A DNA stretch of 64,000 nt from positions 186,001 through 250,000 of the forward strand of contig JALHPO010000003.1 in assembly GCA_022842445.1 (NCBI GenBank), read 5' to 3'. The DNA comes from Nitrospira sp. (GTDB lineage: Bacteria; Nitrospirota; Nitrospiria; Nitrospirales; Nitrospiraceae). Positions 41,890 to 52,399 of the stretch are shown one piece after another. The notes below the pieces were generated by a model that saw only the letters and a program-made list of their open reading frames with translations, ran no database searches and was not told where the DNA came from. Both the position numbers and the translations under genes were made by a program. The first letter of the stretch is position 1. Each line of letters opens with the position of its first letter.

Positions 41890-44559
41890 ATGCCTGACGC
41901 TACAAAAACGACCGTACGCCTTACCATCGACGGAACGCCGATCAGCGTTCCCAAGGGGACACTCGTGATCGAAGCGGCCCGGCGCATCGGTGTCATGATT
42001 CCACATTTTTGTTATCACCCAAAACTGAAGCCGGATGCCAATTGCCGCATGTGCCTCGTGGAAATCGAGAAGATGCCCAAACTTCAAACCGCGTGCAGCA
42101 CCCTGGCCGATGAGGGGATGAGCGTGCGGACGGCCACCACCGTGGTCAATGACGCCCACAAATCCGTGCTCGAGTTCATTCTGGCCAATCACCCGCTCGA
42201 CTGCCCCGTCTGCGACCAGGGTGGCCGGTGCGACCTCCAGGATTTCTCCCATCAATATACGCCGACCACCAGCCGGTTCGTGGAGACCAAGCGCATTTTT
42301 CAAAAGGACTACTTCAGCCCGCTCATCGAGACACAGATGAACCGCTGCGTCCAGTGTCTGCGCTGCGTCCGCTACTGCGACGAAGTGATGGATGTGAAGG
42401 CGCTGGCCCCGGCCGGGCGCGGCACCATGACCGAGATTAAACACTTCGGGCCGCACCCTCTCAATTGCGAGTTTTGCGGCGGCTGCGTCCAGATCTGCCC
42501 GGTCGGCGCGATCACCAGCCGGCTCTCGATGTACGAATACCGGCCCTGGATGCTCAAACGGGCAGACACGATCTGCGGCTACTGCGGAGACGGGTGCCAG
42601 ATGACCGTCCAAACAAAGGGGCAGGAGCTGATTGAAGTCAATTCGGCGCACGGCGCCGGACGCAACAACGGCGATCTCTGCGCCCGCGGATTTTTCGGAT
42701 TCCATGCGGCCAAGCACCCGGAACGGCTCACCCATCCGCTCATCCGCCGTAACGGCATCCTCGTACAGACCACGTGGGAAGAAGCCCTGGAATTCGTGGC
42801 GGACCAGGCCCGGAAAATCCACGCCGCCCATGGCGGACAGAGCTTCGGCGGGCTGATTTCAGGCCGATGTACCAACGAGGAATTGTATCTCTTCCAAAAG
42901 TTCATGCGGGTGGTGATCGGCACAAACGACATCGACAGCAGCGCGCGCTACGGCCACCTGAACGGGATCCAGGCCATGCGGCGAATTCAAGGCACGCACC
43001 GCTGGACGGTCAGCTTCGAGGACATTACATCCGCCGATGTCTTGCTGCTGGTCGGCACGAACATCACGGAATGCAATCCCATTACCGGCCTCAAAGTGAA
43101 AGAAGCGGTGAAAAAACGGGGCGCTACGCTGGTTACGATCGAAGCCTTGGAGCCATCTATCGAACCGATCAGCAACATCGCCAATCTATCCCTCCATCAC
43201 TTCTGCGCCCCGACCCCGCGTATGGGGAACGCCGTGCTCGGTCTCTTGAAGGCCCTCGTTGAGCAGAACCTGGCGCATCCGGATGTGGCGCAACAGCACC
43301 CGGCATACGTACGCGCCGTCACAGAAATGCTGGGACAGATCTCTTGGCAGGACATGCAGGCTGCAACAGGCAGAGACGCCGCCGCGTTTGCCGATGCGGC
43401 GAAGGTCCTGGCGGCGGGACGGCGGGTGATCGTGTTGGCAGGCCAAGGCTTATTGCGAAGCGCAGGCGGCCATCACGGCTCGCTCAACCTGCTCGACCTG
43501 CTCCTGCTCATCGGGAAACTAGATCAGCCGGGATGCGGCTTCGCACCGCTCTCAGAGGAAAACAATGACCAGGGTGCTGTCGAGATGGGGGCGGCTCCTG
43601 AATTCCTGCCGGGTCCGTTCGACGTGACCGATCGGGAAAGCTGTAACCGTGTCACGGCGCTGTGGAAGACCGCACTCCCTCCGCACAGCGGCGCCTCCCT
43701 GGTTGAAATTCTGCATCGAGCCGAAACCGGGGCCACGAAAGCTATGTTTATCGTCGGGGAAAACCCCGTGGGAAGCCTCCCAACTCAGATGCGCGCGGAA
43801 GAATCCCTACGCAAGCTCGATCTGTTGATCTGCCAGGAACTATTTCTGACGGAAACCGCAGCCCTTGCTCATGTCGTATTGCCGGCCGCTTCTTCAATGG
43901 AAAAAAGCGGAACCTTTACCAACACTGAGGGCCACGTCCAAACCGTCCGCCCTGCGATTGAACCGGTCGGAGAAAGCCGCCCGGACTGGGAAGTATTCGT
44001 CGCCCTCTCATTCCTGATGGGGACACCGCTGGAATATGCAGAAAGCAGGGACATCCTCAAAGAAATCAGGAGTCTGATTCCCGGTTACGGATCGCTCGGC
44101 CCGGCCCCCCTGCCGACAAAAGTCGACCATACGGTCATCAACCGCTACCTGACCGACGGCTATCAGCACGATCTGGCCGCACGGTATAAACTCAGCATTG
44201 CAGCGGCTCAACCCGATGGAATCGTGCAGTTGGAACTGGTGCAGAGTTTGTTCCACTCGGGGAAATTATCCACCAGATCCAGGGGACTGATGGAAGTAGA
44301 AGGCGGCGGTGCGCTGAGAATCAGTCCACAGGATGCGGCGCGCTTCGCGCTGAAAGACGGAGATCGTGTCCGCCTCTCCAACATACAGGGAGAAATGACC
44401 ACGACCATCACCATCCGGGAACGGGTCCCCCGAGGCTCCGCCTGGTTCCCCGATCACTTCAGCCAGACGTCCGCGCATCTGTTCGGCTGCGTCCTCGATC
44501 CCGTTACCCGGACACCGTCCATCCGGACGACGTCCGTCTCGATGATGAAGGTGGCATGA
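41890..44559 (+). CDS. nuoG: NADH-quinone oxidoreductase subunit G
   Basis: 889-aa (75-kDa family) subunit. An N-terminal ferredoxin domain has N1b cysteines (IPHFCYHP, CRMCLVE), followed by the His-Cys N5 motif (HPLDCPVCDQGGRCDLQD) and a two-cluster region with CVQCLRCVRYC and CEFCGGCVQICPVGA. A further C-x2-C-x3-C set (ICGYCGDGC ... DLCARG) of the N7 type seen in only some bacteria comes next. A large molybdopterin-oxidoreductase-like domain follows (about 220-889). Role: electron wire from NuoEF to NuoI/B. Confidence 0.96.
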   Translation: MPDATKTTVRLTIDGTPISVPKGTLVIEAARRIGVMIPHFCYHPKLKPDANCRMCLVEIEKMPKLQTACSTLADEGMSVRTATTVVNDAHKSVLEFILANHPLDCPVCDQGGRCDLQDFSHQYTPTTSRFVETKRIFQKDYFSPLIETQMNRCVQCLRCVRYCDEVMDVKALAPAGRGTMTEIKHFGPHPLNCEFCGGCVQICPVGAITSRLSMYEYRPWMLKRADTICGYCGDGCQMTVQTKGQELIEVNSAHGAGRNNGDLCARGFFGFHAAKHPERLTHPLIRRNGILVQTTWEEALEFVADQARKIHAAHGGQSFGGLISGRCTNEELYLFQKFMRVVIGTNDIDSSARYGHLNGIQAMRRIQGTHRWTVSFEDITSADVLLLVGTNITECNPITGLKVKEAVKKRGATLVTIEALEPSIEPISNIANLSLHHFCAPTPRMGNAVLGLLKALVEQNLAHPDVAQQHPAYVRAVTEMLGQISWQDMQAATGRDAAAFADAAKVLAAGRRVIVLAGQGLLRSAGGHHGSLNLLDLLLLIGKLDQPGCGFAPLSEENNDQGAVEMGAAPEFLPGPFDVTDRESCNRVTALWKTALPPHSGASLVEILHRAETGATKAMFIVGENPVGSLPTQMRAEESLRKLDLLICQELFLTETAALAHVVLPAASSMEKSGTFTNTEGHVQTVRPAIEPVGESRPDWEVFVALSFLMGTPLEYAESRDILKEIRSLIPGYGSLGPAPLPTKVDHTVINRYLTDGYQHDLAARYKLSIAAAQPDGIVQLELVQSLFHSGKLSTRSRGLMEVEGGGALRISPQDAARFALKDGDRVRLSNIQGEMTTTITIRERVPRGSAWFPDHFSQTSAHLFGCVLDPVTRTPSIRTTSVSMMKVA

Positions 44560-44602
44560 TGACATCACCGTTCGATCTCTGCTGTTATCCAGGAGTCTTA
44601 TC

Positions 44603-45679
44603 GTGACAGAACTAGGGTTGCGCCTCGCCGTGTCCTTTACTCAGATCGCCGCGGTCACCTGTATCGTGATCGTGACGGTGCTCCTCCTCACCCTCGCCGA
44701 ACGGAAGGTGCTGGGATGGATGCAAGACCGTATGGGCCCGATGGAAGTCGGCCCCTACGGCATCCTCCAGCCGTTTGCGGATGCCATTAAACTGTTCTTC
44801 AAGGAAGACATTGTCCCTGCAGGCGCCAACAAGTTTCTGTTCACCATGGCGCCGATTCTGGCCCTGATTCCCGCCCTCATCGGGTTCGCCGTGATTCCCT
44901 GGGGCCCGAACCAGTCCCTCGAGATCGGCAGCTTCACCATAAAACCGTTCATCATCAGCGATATCAACATCGGCATTCTCTATATTTTGGCCTTTGCCTC
45001 CATCGGCGCCTACGGCATCATTCTGGGCGGATGGTCGTCCAACAGCAAATACTCCCTGCTCGGAGGGTTGCGATCGGCGGCGCAAGTCATCAGTTACGAA
45101 CTCAATGTCGGACTCTCCATCGTCGGTGTCCTGATCATGGCTGGTTCGCTGAGCCTGGTGCAAATCACAGACGCGCAGTCGGGGTGGTTCTGGAATTGGT
45201 ATGTCTTCGCCTTCCCGGCCCCGCAAATTTTCGCCCTTGTCGTCTACGTGATTTCCGCGGTGGCGGAAACCAACCGCGTTCCGTTCGACCTGCCGGAAGC
45301 GGAAAGCGAACTGGTCGCCGGATTCTTCACCGAGTACAGCGGCCTCCGGTTCGCATTCTTCTATCTCGCTGAATACGCTAACATGGTGCTGGTATCCTGT
45401 GTGGCCGCCGCCATGTTCCTCGGCGGCTGGAACGCGCCGTACCCTGGTACGCTCATCGGCTATCTCGGCCTGCCCGCGTTTGCCTGGGTTGAAAACACGA
45501 TGTGGTTTGCGGTCAAAACGTACTCGTTCCTGTTCCTCTTTTTCTGGCTCCGCGCCACATTGCCGAGACTGCGGTACGATCAATTGATGCGATTCGGCTG
45601 GAAGGTCATGCTGCCCATCGCCCTGGCGAACATCGTGGTGACGGCACTTGCGGTATTTTTCCACCAACAGATGAAGTAA
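44603..45679 (+). CDS. nuoH: NADH-quinone oxidoreductase subunit H
   Basis: 358-aa eight-helix membrane subunit forming the quinone chamber. Conserved AERKVLGWMQDRMGP, the loop VAETNRVPFDLPEAESELVA and EYSGLRFAFFYLAEYAN are present. Start is GTG at 44603 with AGGAG 7 nt upstream. Unlike the first half of the operon, spacing here is short and a Shine-Dalgarno is visible. Confidence 0.97.
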   Translation: MTELGLRLAVSFTQIAAVTCIVIVTVLLLTLAERKVLGWMQDRMGPMEVGPYGILQPFADAIKLFFKEDIVPAGANKFLFTMAPILALIPALIGFAVIPWGPNQSLEIGSFTIKPFIISDINIGILYILAFASIGAYGIILGGWSSNSKYSLLGGLRSAAQVISYELNVGLSIVGVLIMAGSLSLVQITDAQSGWFWNWYVFAFPAPQIFALVVYVISAVAETNRVPFDLPEAESELVAGFFTEYSGLRFAFFYLAEYANMVLVSCVAAAMFLGGWNAPYPGTLIGYLGLPAFAWVENTMWFAVKTYSFLFLFFWLRATLPRLRYDQLMRFGWKVMLPIALANIVVTALAVFFHQQMK

Positions 45680-45694
45680 CGCGCGAGACCGCTT

Positions 45695-46261
45695 ATGACA
45701 CCTCCGGCAACAACCAGACGCACGGACCTGTTGGAATGGTTCAAGACCATCACGTTCTACGAGATTCTCGTCGGCATGAAGTCGACGCTCTCGCACTTGC
45801 TCCATTACAAGCCGGTGACATTGCAATACCCCCACGAGAAACGCACATTGCCGGACAATTATCGCGGCATGCTTGCCCTGCTGCGTTACGACGATGGAAC
45901 GGAAAAATGCGTCGGCTGCGACCTGTGCGAAGCCGCCTGTCCCTCACGCGTCATCCGCGTGGTCAGCGCCGAAGTGCCAGGCGAACCGACGAAGCGCTAT
46001 TCCAAGGAATATTACATGGACATGACCCGCTGCCTGTTCTGCGGCATGTGCGTGGACGCCTGTCCCGTCGATGCGCTCGGCATGACGCGGGAGTTCGAAT
46101 GGGCGGTCTACGACAAACGGCAGCTTCACCTGAACAAAGAACAGCTCCTCGCAATCGGCGACCGCTCATATCCGATCCGCGAGAAGCGTCTGGAACTGCA
46201 GCATCCGAACACGGCCTTCTTCAACGTCGCATTCAAGCACATACCGCAAAAACCGGAATGA
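45695..46261 (+). CDS. nuoI: NADH-quinone oxidoreductase subunit I
   Basis: 188-aa peripheral subunit with two ferredoxin-type motifs, CVGCDLCEAACPS and CLFCGMCVDACPVDA, carrying clusters N6a and N6b. The N-terminal amphipathic helix lies on the membrane arm. Standard length. Located 15 bp after nuoH. Confidence 0.97.
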   Translation: MTPPATTRRTDLLEWFKTITFYEILVGMKSTLSHLLHYKPVTLQYPHEKRTLPDNYRGMLALLRYDDGTEKCVGCDLCEAACPSRVIRVVSAEVPGEPTKRYSKEYYMDMTRCLFCGMCVDACPVDALGMTREFEWAVYDKRQLHLNKEQLLAIGDRSYPIREKRLELQHPNTAFFNVAFKHIPQKPE

Positions 46262-46348
46262 TGAGCAGAATTGACTATCGACTGACCGGCCGGCGCAGCC
46301 GAGTCACGCCGGTGATGTTACGCTCCTGTTGACAGCGAGGACCCTATC

Positions 46349-46867
46349 GTGGCGCAGTTGTTTTTTGGATATTTTGCCGGAGTGATCGCGCTGACCGCGG
46401 TGCTCGTCGTGGCGCTCAGAAACCCCGTCTATAGCGCGCTGGCTCTTTTGGTCTTGTTTTTCCATGTGGCCGGGCTGTACGTCACGCTCCACGCCGAGTT
46501 CCTCGCCGCCGTCCAGCTCATCGTGTATGCCGGCGCCATTTTGGTGCTGTATCTGTTCGTCGTCATGCTGCTGAACCTCAAACAGGACGACCGTTACCAC
46601 CACCAATGGCGGGTTGCCGCGTTCGTCTGCGTCCCCTTGCTGCTGGAATTCCTGGTGCTGCTTGCCGGAAACGGCGTGGCTCCGCAACCGAGCCCGCTCA
46701 CGGACGAACAGACAGCCGCGGCGAGCGACAATACGATGGCCATCGGAACGACGCTGTTCACGACCTATCTCTTCCCCTTCGAGGTCGCCTCCCTGATTCT
46801 TCTCGTGGCGATGATCGGCGCCATCATCCTCGCCAAGCGGGACATCGGCGAAGGCGGTCAACCGTGA
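46349..46867 (+). CDS. nuoJ: NADH-quinone oxidoreductase subunit J
   Basis: 172-aa membrane subunit with five helices. The characteristic pi-bulge helix 3 is seen as [24 protein letters not shown] at 46349 starts the family-length protein. The final loop ([17 protein letters not shown]) is typical. Part of the E-channel between the quinone site and antiporter-like subunits. Confidence 0.95.
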   Translation: MAQLFFGYFAGVIALTAVLVVALRNPVYSALALLVLFFHVAGLYVTLHAEFLAAVQLIVYAGAILVLYLFVVMLLNLKQDDRYHHQWRVAAFVCVPLLLEFLVLLAGNGVAPQPSPLTDEQTAAASDNTMAIGTTLFTTYLFPFEVASLILLVAMIGAIILAKRDIGEGGQP

Positions 46868-46946
46868 GCCGCCACACCTTCGACAAATCCCCACGGGGCA
46901 TACGGCTGACCGCGTTGAGTTGTCCGCCGCATTTCACGAGGCTGCC

Positions 46947-47252
46947 ATGACCATTCCCATTTCGTACTACCTCATCCTCAGCGCAATCGTCTTTTTGACG
47001 GGTGTGGTCGGGGTACTGATTCGGCGCAATATTATCGCTATTCTTCTGTCGATCGAGCTGATGCTGAATGCGACGAATATCAACTTCGTGGCATTTTCAG
47101 AATACCTACAAGACATGGGCGGACAGGTGTTCGTATTTTTTGCCCTGACCGTGGCGGCGGCCGAAGTCGCGGTCGGGCTGGCCATCATCATCGCCCTGCA
47201 TCGCGCCAAAGACAGTATCAATATCGAAGAGTTCAATTTGCTGAAATGGTAA
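46947..47252 (+). CDS. nuoK: NADH-quinone oxidoreductase subunit K
   Basis: 101-aa three-helix MrpC-like subunit with both membrane glutamates needed for proton transfer ([16 protein letters not shown] and [15 protein letters not shown]). ATG at 46947 with GAGG 6 nt upstream is preferred to the longer frame from 46920. Confidence 0.96.
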   Translation: MTIPISYYLILSAIVFLTGVVGVLIRRNIIAILLSIELMLNATNINFVAFSEYLQDMGGQVFVFFALTVAAAEVAVGLAIIIALHRAKDSINIEEFNLLKW

Positions 47253-47345
47253 CAAACTCGCAGATGGCTTATCGCGTATGGCAAATGGCACGGACAGAAG
47301 TCCGATGCTCGTGCTATCAGGTATCTGCGCTCGGCTCCTAGAATT

Positions 47346-49244
47346 ATGCTTTACACGCTCATCCCATTTCTTCCGTTGGCAGCGTTTCTGGTGCTGGGCC
47401 TCGGCGGAACGCGCATCAAGGAACAGGCTCACCTGGTCGCCGTGCCAGCCGTCCTGTTGTCATGCCTGTTATCCATCAGCGCATTTACCGAGGTGGCCTC
47501 CGGATCCGTCATCTCCGTTCCGCTTTACACGTGGCTCACATCCGGCAATCTGGACGTGCATATCGGCCTCTATATCGATCGGCTCACCGCAGTCATGCTT
47601 CTGCTCGTCACCATCGTGAGTTCGCTGGTGCACATTTATACAATCGGCTACATGCACGGCGAGCCGGGATATGCCCGATTCTTCAGCTATATCGCGCTGT
47701 TTACCTTTTCGATGTTGATGCTGGTGCTGGCCGACAATCTGCTTCAGTTGTTCGTCTTCTGGGAAGCCGTCGGCCTCTGCTCCTATTTGCTGATCGGACA
47801 TTGGTATGAACGCGCATCGGCCTGCTCGGCGGCGACCAAAGCCTTTCTCGTCAATCGCGTCGGCGACTTCGGCTTTCTGCTGGGCCTCCTGCTGGTCTGG
47901 TACAGCTTCGGTTCGCTGAATTATCACGACATTTTCCCGGCCGCGCATGAGGCCGCCAATCAGACAATCAACCTGTTGAGCCCCCTGGGTGGGATCTGGG
48001 ACGTGTCGCTGTTCACCCTCATCGGCCTTCTCCTGTTCACAGGAGCGATCGGCAAATCGGCGCAAGTCCCGTTGCATGTCTGGTTGCCCGATGCCATGGA
48101 AGGCCCCACTCCCATTTCGGCCCTCATCCATGCGGCCACGATGGTGACCGCCGGTGTGTTCATGGTCGCGCGTCTCGCGCCGCTGTATAACCTGTCCCCG
48201 GTGGCCATGCAGGTCGTCGCCCTGGTCGGCGCCGCGACAATGGTTGTGGGTGCAACGATCGCGTTGACTCAGACCGACATCAAGCGTGTGGTGGCCTACT
48301 CGACGGTCAGCCAGCTCGGTTATATGGTCATGGCCTGTGGTCTCGGCGCCTATGCGTCCGGCATGTACCACTTGCTGACCCATGGCGCGTTCAAAGCCCT
48401 GCTGTTCCTGGGCTGCGGGTCCGTCATCGTGGCGCTGCACCATGAACAGGACATCCGCCGCATGGGCGGGCTCAAGGACAAATTGCCGGTCACCTACTGG
48501 ACATTCGTCATCGGATCGCTCGCCCTGGCGGGTTTCCCTCTCACAGCAGGCTTTTTCAGCAAAGATGCTGTCCTGGTGGCTGCTTGGCTGTCAGGGCCGC
48601 TGGGACAAGCGCTCGCGGTATTGGGACTGCTCACCGCGCTCATGACGGCCTTCTACAGCTTCCGGCTGGTGTTCGTGACATTTTGGGGACCGTCGCGCGT
48701 CGATCCGCACCATGCGGATCATATTCATGAGCCTTCACGGACAATCACCGTGCCGCTTTTAATCCTGGCTGTCCTCAGTATTCTGACCGGGTACCTCGGC
48801 ATTCCGTCATTCCTTGAGCCGGTCTTTTCGACGGGGGGCGAACATTCGGGGGAACATGGCGCGGCAGGCCTGGGCATCATGATTGCGGCGACCGTGATGG
48901 GGCTTGCGGGCATCGCCGGAGCGTACTACGTCTACGTATTGAATCCGGATCTGCCGGATCGATTCGCCCGGCAGTGGGAGAGTCTATACAAAGGCTCGTT
49001 GAACAAGTGGTACGTCGATGAAGCGTACGATCGCGCCTTCGTCAAGCCGACCATGATGGCGGCCTCTGAATTATGGAAACGCGTCGATGTCGAAGTGATC
49101 GACGGCGCCGTCAACGGCGTCGCCCGTGGCGTCGCCTGGAGCGGATGGCTGCTCCGGCTGGTCCAAAGCGGGCAGACGCAGCATTACGCATTGGCAATGG
49201 CAGGCGGCATCGTCGTCCTTGTTACGATGCTCATCCTGTTTTAG
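47346..49244 (+). CDS. nuoL: NADH-quinone oxidoreductase subunit L
   Basis: 632-aa antiporter-like proton-pumping subunit at the distal end of the membrane arm. Key segments: FWEAVGLCSYLLIGHWYE (conserved Glu), TGAIGKSAQVPLHVWLPDAM (Lys), ALIHAATMVTAGVFM and, after the core, the C-terminal lateral helix region with LYKGSLNKWYVDEAYDRAFV. Length is close to other NuoL. A 93-bp gap with no gene separates it from nuoK. Confidence 0.97.
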   Translation: MLYTLIPFLPLAAFLVLGLGGTRIKEQAHLVAVPAVLLSCLLSISAFTEVASGSVISVPLYTWLTSGNLDVHIGLYIDRLTAVMLLLVTIVSSLVHIYTIGYMHGEPGYARFFSYIALFTFSMLMLVLADNLLQLFVFWEAVGLCSYLLIGHWYERASACSAATKAFLVNRVGDFGFLLGLLLVWYSFGSLNYHDIFPAAHEAANQTINLLSPLGGIWDVSLFTLIGLLLFTGAIGKSAQVPLHVWLPDAMEGPTPISALIHAATMVTAGVFMVARLAPLYNLSPVAMQVVALVGAATMVVGATIALTQTDIKRVVAYSTVSQLGYMVMACGLGAYASGMYHLLTHGAFKALLFLGCGSVIVALHHEQDIRRMGGLKDKLPVTYWTFVIGSLALAGFPLTAGFFSKDAVLVAAWLSGPLGQALAVLGLLTALMTAFYSFRLVFVTFWGPSRVDPHHADHIHEPSRTITVPLLILAVLSILTGYLGIPSFLEPVFSTGGEHSGEHGAAGLGIMIAATVMGLAGIAGAYYVYVLNPDLPDRFARQWESLYKGSLNKWYVDEAYDRAFVKPTMMAASELWKRVDVEVIDGAVNGVARGVAWSGWLLRLVQSGQTQHYALAMAGGIVVLVTMLILF

Positions 49245-49313
49245 GAGACCGTCACTGGTCGTTGGGCCATGAGAACACCGACCGCTTGGCCTCCGGCGAA
49301 TGATAATTAACGA

Positions 49314-50867
49314 ATGACACATTCCTTTCCCTGGCTCACTCTGCTCATCGTCCTTCCGCTTGCCGGAGCAGTGGCGCTGTGTTTTGCAAAGGATTCCAGC
49401 GTCCGGTTGATTGCACTCGGCATCACCGCCGCCAATCTGCTGCTGTCGCTCCCTCTCTGGTGGCTCTTCGACTCATCATCAGGCGGCATGCAATTCAACG
49501 AGACCGCCCTGTGGATCTCCACCCCGCCGATTCACTACCGGCTCGGTCTCGACGGCATCAGTTTGCCGCTCGTCCTGATGACGACGATGCTGATGCCCCT
49601 TTGTGTGCTGATTTCCTGGCGTTCGATCGACCAACGGATCAGAAGTTTCATGGCCATGCTGCTGGTCATGGAAGGCGCGATGATCGGCGTCTTTGCCGCG
49701 CTCGACTTCGTGCTGTTCTACGTGTTTTGGGAAGCGATGCTGATTCCCATGTATCTCCTGATCGGTGTGTGGGGTGGACCAAATCGAATCTACGCCGCTG
49801 TGAAGTTTTTCTTGTACACCCTGGTCGGAAGCGTCCTGCTCCTCGTCGCGATTCTTGTGTTGTACTTCCAGAGCGGCCATACGTTCGACATCGTTCAATT
49901 GAGCCAGGCCGCCGTCCCGGCGTCATTGCAATTCTGGCTCTTTCTCGCGTTCTTTGCCGCCTTTGCCGTGAAAGTTCCGATGTTCCCATTCCATACCTGG
50001 CTGCCTGATGCGCACGTGGAAGCGCCCACCGCCGGGAGCGTGATCCTCGCCAGCGTGCTGCTCAAGATGGGGGGCTATGGATTCGTGCGGTTCAGCCTGC
50101 CGATGTTGCCCGATGCCTCAATGGCCTTCGCGCCGCTGATGATCACGCTGTCGATCATCGCCATCATCTACGGCGCCTACATGGCGCTGGCCCAGGCCGA
50201 CCTGAAAAAGCTCATCGCCTATTCGAGCGTCAGTCATATGGGATTCGTCACACTGGGCCTGTTCACGTTCAACATCCAGGGTATCGAAGGTGCCGTGATG
50301 CAGATGGTCAACCACGGCATCACCACCGGCGGCCTCTTCCTCTGCGTCGGCGTGATTTATGAGCGCACCCACAGCCGCCAGATCGCCGACAATACGGGGT
50401 TGACCACACCGATGCCGCGCTATGCCACGCTCCTGGTCATCTTCGCTCTCTCCTCGCTTGGCCTGCCCGGCACCAACAGTTTCGTCGGCGAGTTCATGGT
50501 GCTCGCAGGCACGTTCATCTGGAGCAAGCTTGCGACAGCCCTGGCCTCGCTCGGGATTATTCTCGCGGCCGCCTATATGCTCTGGATGATCCAACGTGTG
50601 GCGTTCGGCCTCCCGTCTCAGCATATGCTGTCGGCGCTTCGCGACCTGGACCGCCGGGAGATGGCCACACTGATTCCGCTCGTTGTGCTGGTCTTTCTGA
50701 TCGGGATCTTCCCGAATCCGATACTGACCCGCATGCACGCAAGCGTGAATCAGGTCCTTGCGCGCACATCAGTTCCTACTGCAGCGACGGCGATGCGCGC
50801 TGATGATCAGCTCTTGCCGGCACCAACGGGCGGGGATTTTCCGGCCATGGAGACCCCCAGGCCATGA
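49314..50867 (+). CDS. nuoM: NADH-quinone oxidoreductase subunit M
   Basis: 517-aa second antiporter-like subunit. Conserved membrane Glu in LVMEGAMIGVF, Lys in FAVKVPMFPFHTWLPDAH and LAQADLKKLIAYSSVSHMGF are present. There is only one nuoM in the operon, so this is a classical rather than a double-M complex I. Stop overlaps the nuoN start. Confidence 0.97.
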   Translation: MTHSFPWLTLLIVLPLAGAVALCFAKDSSVRLIALGITAANLLLSLPLWWLFDSSSGGMQFNETALWISTPPIHYRLGLDGISLPLVLMTTMLMPLCVLISWRSIDQRIRSFMAMLLVMEGAMIGVFAALDFVLFYVFWEAMLIPMYLLIGVWGGPNRIYAAVKFFLYTLVGSVLLLVAILVLYFQSGHTFDIVQLSQAAVPASLQFWLFLAFFAAFAVKVPMFPFHTWLPDAHVEAPTAGSVILASVLLKMGGYGFVRFSLPMLPDASMAFAPLMITLSIIAIIYGAYMALAQADLKKLIAYSSVSHMGFVTLGLFTFNIQGIEGAVMQMVNHGITTGGLFLCVGVIYERTHSRQIADNTGLTTPMPRYATLLVIFALSSLGLPGTNSFVGEFMVLAGTFIWSKLATALASLGIILAAAYMLWMIQRVAFGLPSQHMLSALRDLDRREMATLIPLVVLVFLIGIFPNPILTRMHASVNQVLARTSVPTAATAMRADDQLLPAPTGGDFPAMETPRP

Positions 50868-52342
50868 CCTTCTCACCCGGAGATCTGTTCCTCATTCTGC
50901 CCGAGCTGCTGGTGATCACCGCCGCCTGCCTTGTGCTTGTACTCGATCCGGTGCTGTCATCATCCCAAAAAGACGGGCTGGCCTGGTTGAGCCTCGGCAC
51001 ATTGGCCATCTGCATGGGTTTGATCGCCTCGCAGATGAACCATGCAGCATCGGCCTTCGGTGGGATCGTCATAATCGACGCCTATGCCTGTTTTTGGAAG
51101 CTGCTGCTCTGCTTCGTGGCCGGCCTGACCGTCCTTCTGTCCCACACCTACTTGCGGGAAGAGCGGCTGTATTTCGGCGAATACTACGGATTCGTGCTGC
51201 TCTCGCTCTCCGGCATGATGGTCATGGTATCGGCAGCCGATCTCCTGACGATCTATCTCGGCACGGAATTGATGTCGCTCTCGCTCTATGTCATGGCGGG
51301 ACTCAAACGGTCTGAGCCCCGTTCACTGGAAGCCTCGGCAAAATACTTCGTGCTGGGCGCCTTCTCATCCGGCATTCTCCTGTACGGCATCTCCCTGCTC
51401 TACGGCGCCACCGGCAGCACCAGACTCCCCGCCATTGCGGCCGCCATCGCAGGCCGAAGCCTGGACGATCCGCTACTCCTGGCCGCCACAGTTTTGCTCG
51501 CCGTCGGATTCGGATTCAAACTGGCCGTCGTACCGTTCCACATGTGGACTCCCGACGTCTATCAAGGAGCGCCAACCTCCGTCACGGCATTCATGGCGGT
51601 GGCATCCAAAGCCGCCAGTTTCGGCGCATTTCTCCGCGTCTTCGTCGAAGGGCTCGGCAGTCTGAAAGCCAATTGGTCTGCCATCTTTCTGCTGTTGTGC
51701 ATCGCCACTCTGGTGTTGGGCAATATCGTGGCGCTGGTACAGACCAACATCAAACGGATGCTGGCCTATTCCAGCATCGCGCATGCCGGCTATGCTTTGA
51801 TCGGTGTCGTGGCGGCAGGAGTCGCCGGCACCCAGACCGGAGAGACGAATGGCATCACTGCTGTCATGCTCTATCTTGCGCTATACGCCTTTATGACCTT
51901 CGGCGCATTTACCATCGTGGCGATGCTGCGCAAAGGCGGACTCGATGGCGACGAGATTGAGGATTTCACCGGCCTTGCCGCACGCCATCCTCTCGCGGCA
52001 CTGCTGATGCTCGTCTTTATGGTGTCGCTGGCCGGAATCCCTCCCACGGCCGGGTTCATCGGGAAATTCTACGTCTTCATGGCCGCGGTGGAAGCGGGAC
52101 TGACCTGGCTGGCAGTCCTGGCCCTCGTGTTCGCGGCAATCTCGGCGTACTACTATCTGCGCATCATCATGGTCATGTACATGCGAGAACCTGACCCACT
52201 GACAGCAGCCTCACCCCGTCTCATCATGTCGCCGGCCCTGTCCATTGTGCTCGCCTGCGCAGTGGCGGGCGTGGTGTTTTTCGGTCTCTACCCCGGTCCC
52301 CTTGTCAACCTCGCCGGACACGCCGTCTTAACGTTCAAATGA
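50864..52342 (+). CDS. nuoN: NADH-quinone oxidoreductase subunit N
   Basis: 492-aa third antiporter-like subunit, next to NuoK/J. Motifs: TIYLGTELMSLSLYVMAG, FKLAVVPFHMWTPDVYQGAP and VQTNIKRMLAYSSIAHAGYA. ATG overlaps nuoM stop (ATGA). Last gene of the nuo operon. No clear terminator hairpin is seen in the 57 bp to the next start. Confidence 0.97.
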   Translation: MTFSPGDLFLILPELLVITAACLVLVLDPVLSSSQKDGLAWLSLGTLAICMGLIASQMNHAASAFGGIVIIDAYACFWKLLLCFVAGLTVLLSHTYLREERLYFGEYYGFVLLSLSGMMVMVSAADLLTIYLGTELMSLSLYVMAGLKRSEPRSLEASAKYFVLGAFSSGILLYGISLLYGATGSTRLPAIAAAIAGRSLDDPLLLAATVLLAVGFGFKLAVVPFHMWTPDVYQGAPTSVTAFMAVASKAASFGAFLRVFVEGLGSLKANWSAIFLLLCIATLVLGNIVALVQTNIKRMLAYSSIAHAGYALIGVVAAGVAGTQTGETNGITAVMLYLALYAFMTFGAFTIVAMLRKGGLDGDEIEDFTGLAARHPLAALLMLVFMVSLAGIPPTAGFIGKFYVFMAAVEAGLTWLAVLALVFAAISAYYYLRIIMVMYMREPDPLTAASPRLIMSPALSIVLACAVAGVVFFGLYPGPLVNLAGHAVLTFK

Positions 52343-52399
52343 ATTCCTCTCCTGTAAGAATGAGATGCGCGGTATCGCAGCTCATGTTACGCTGCCCCT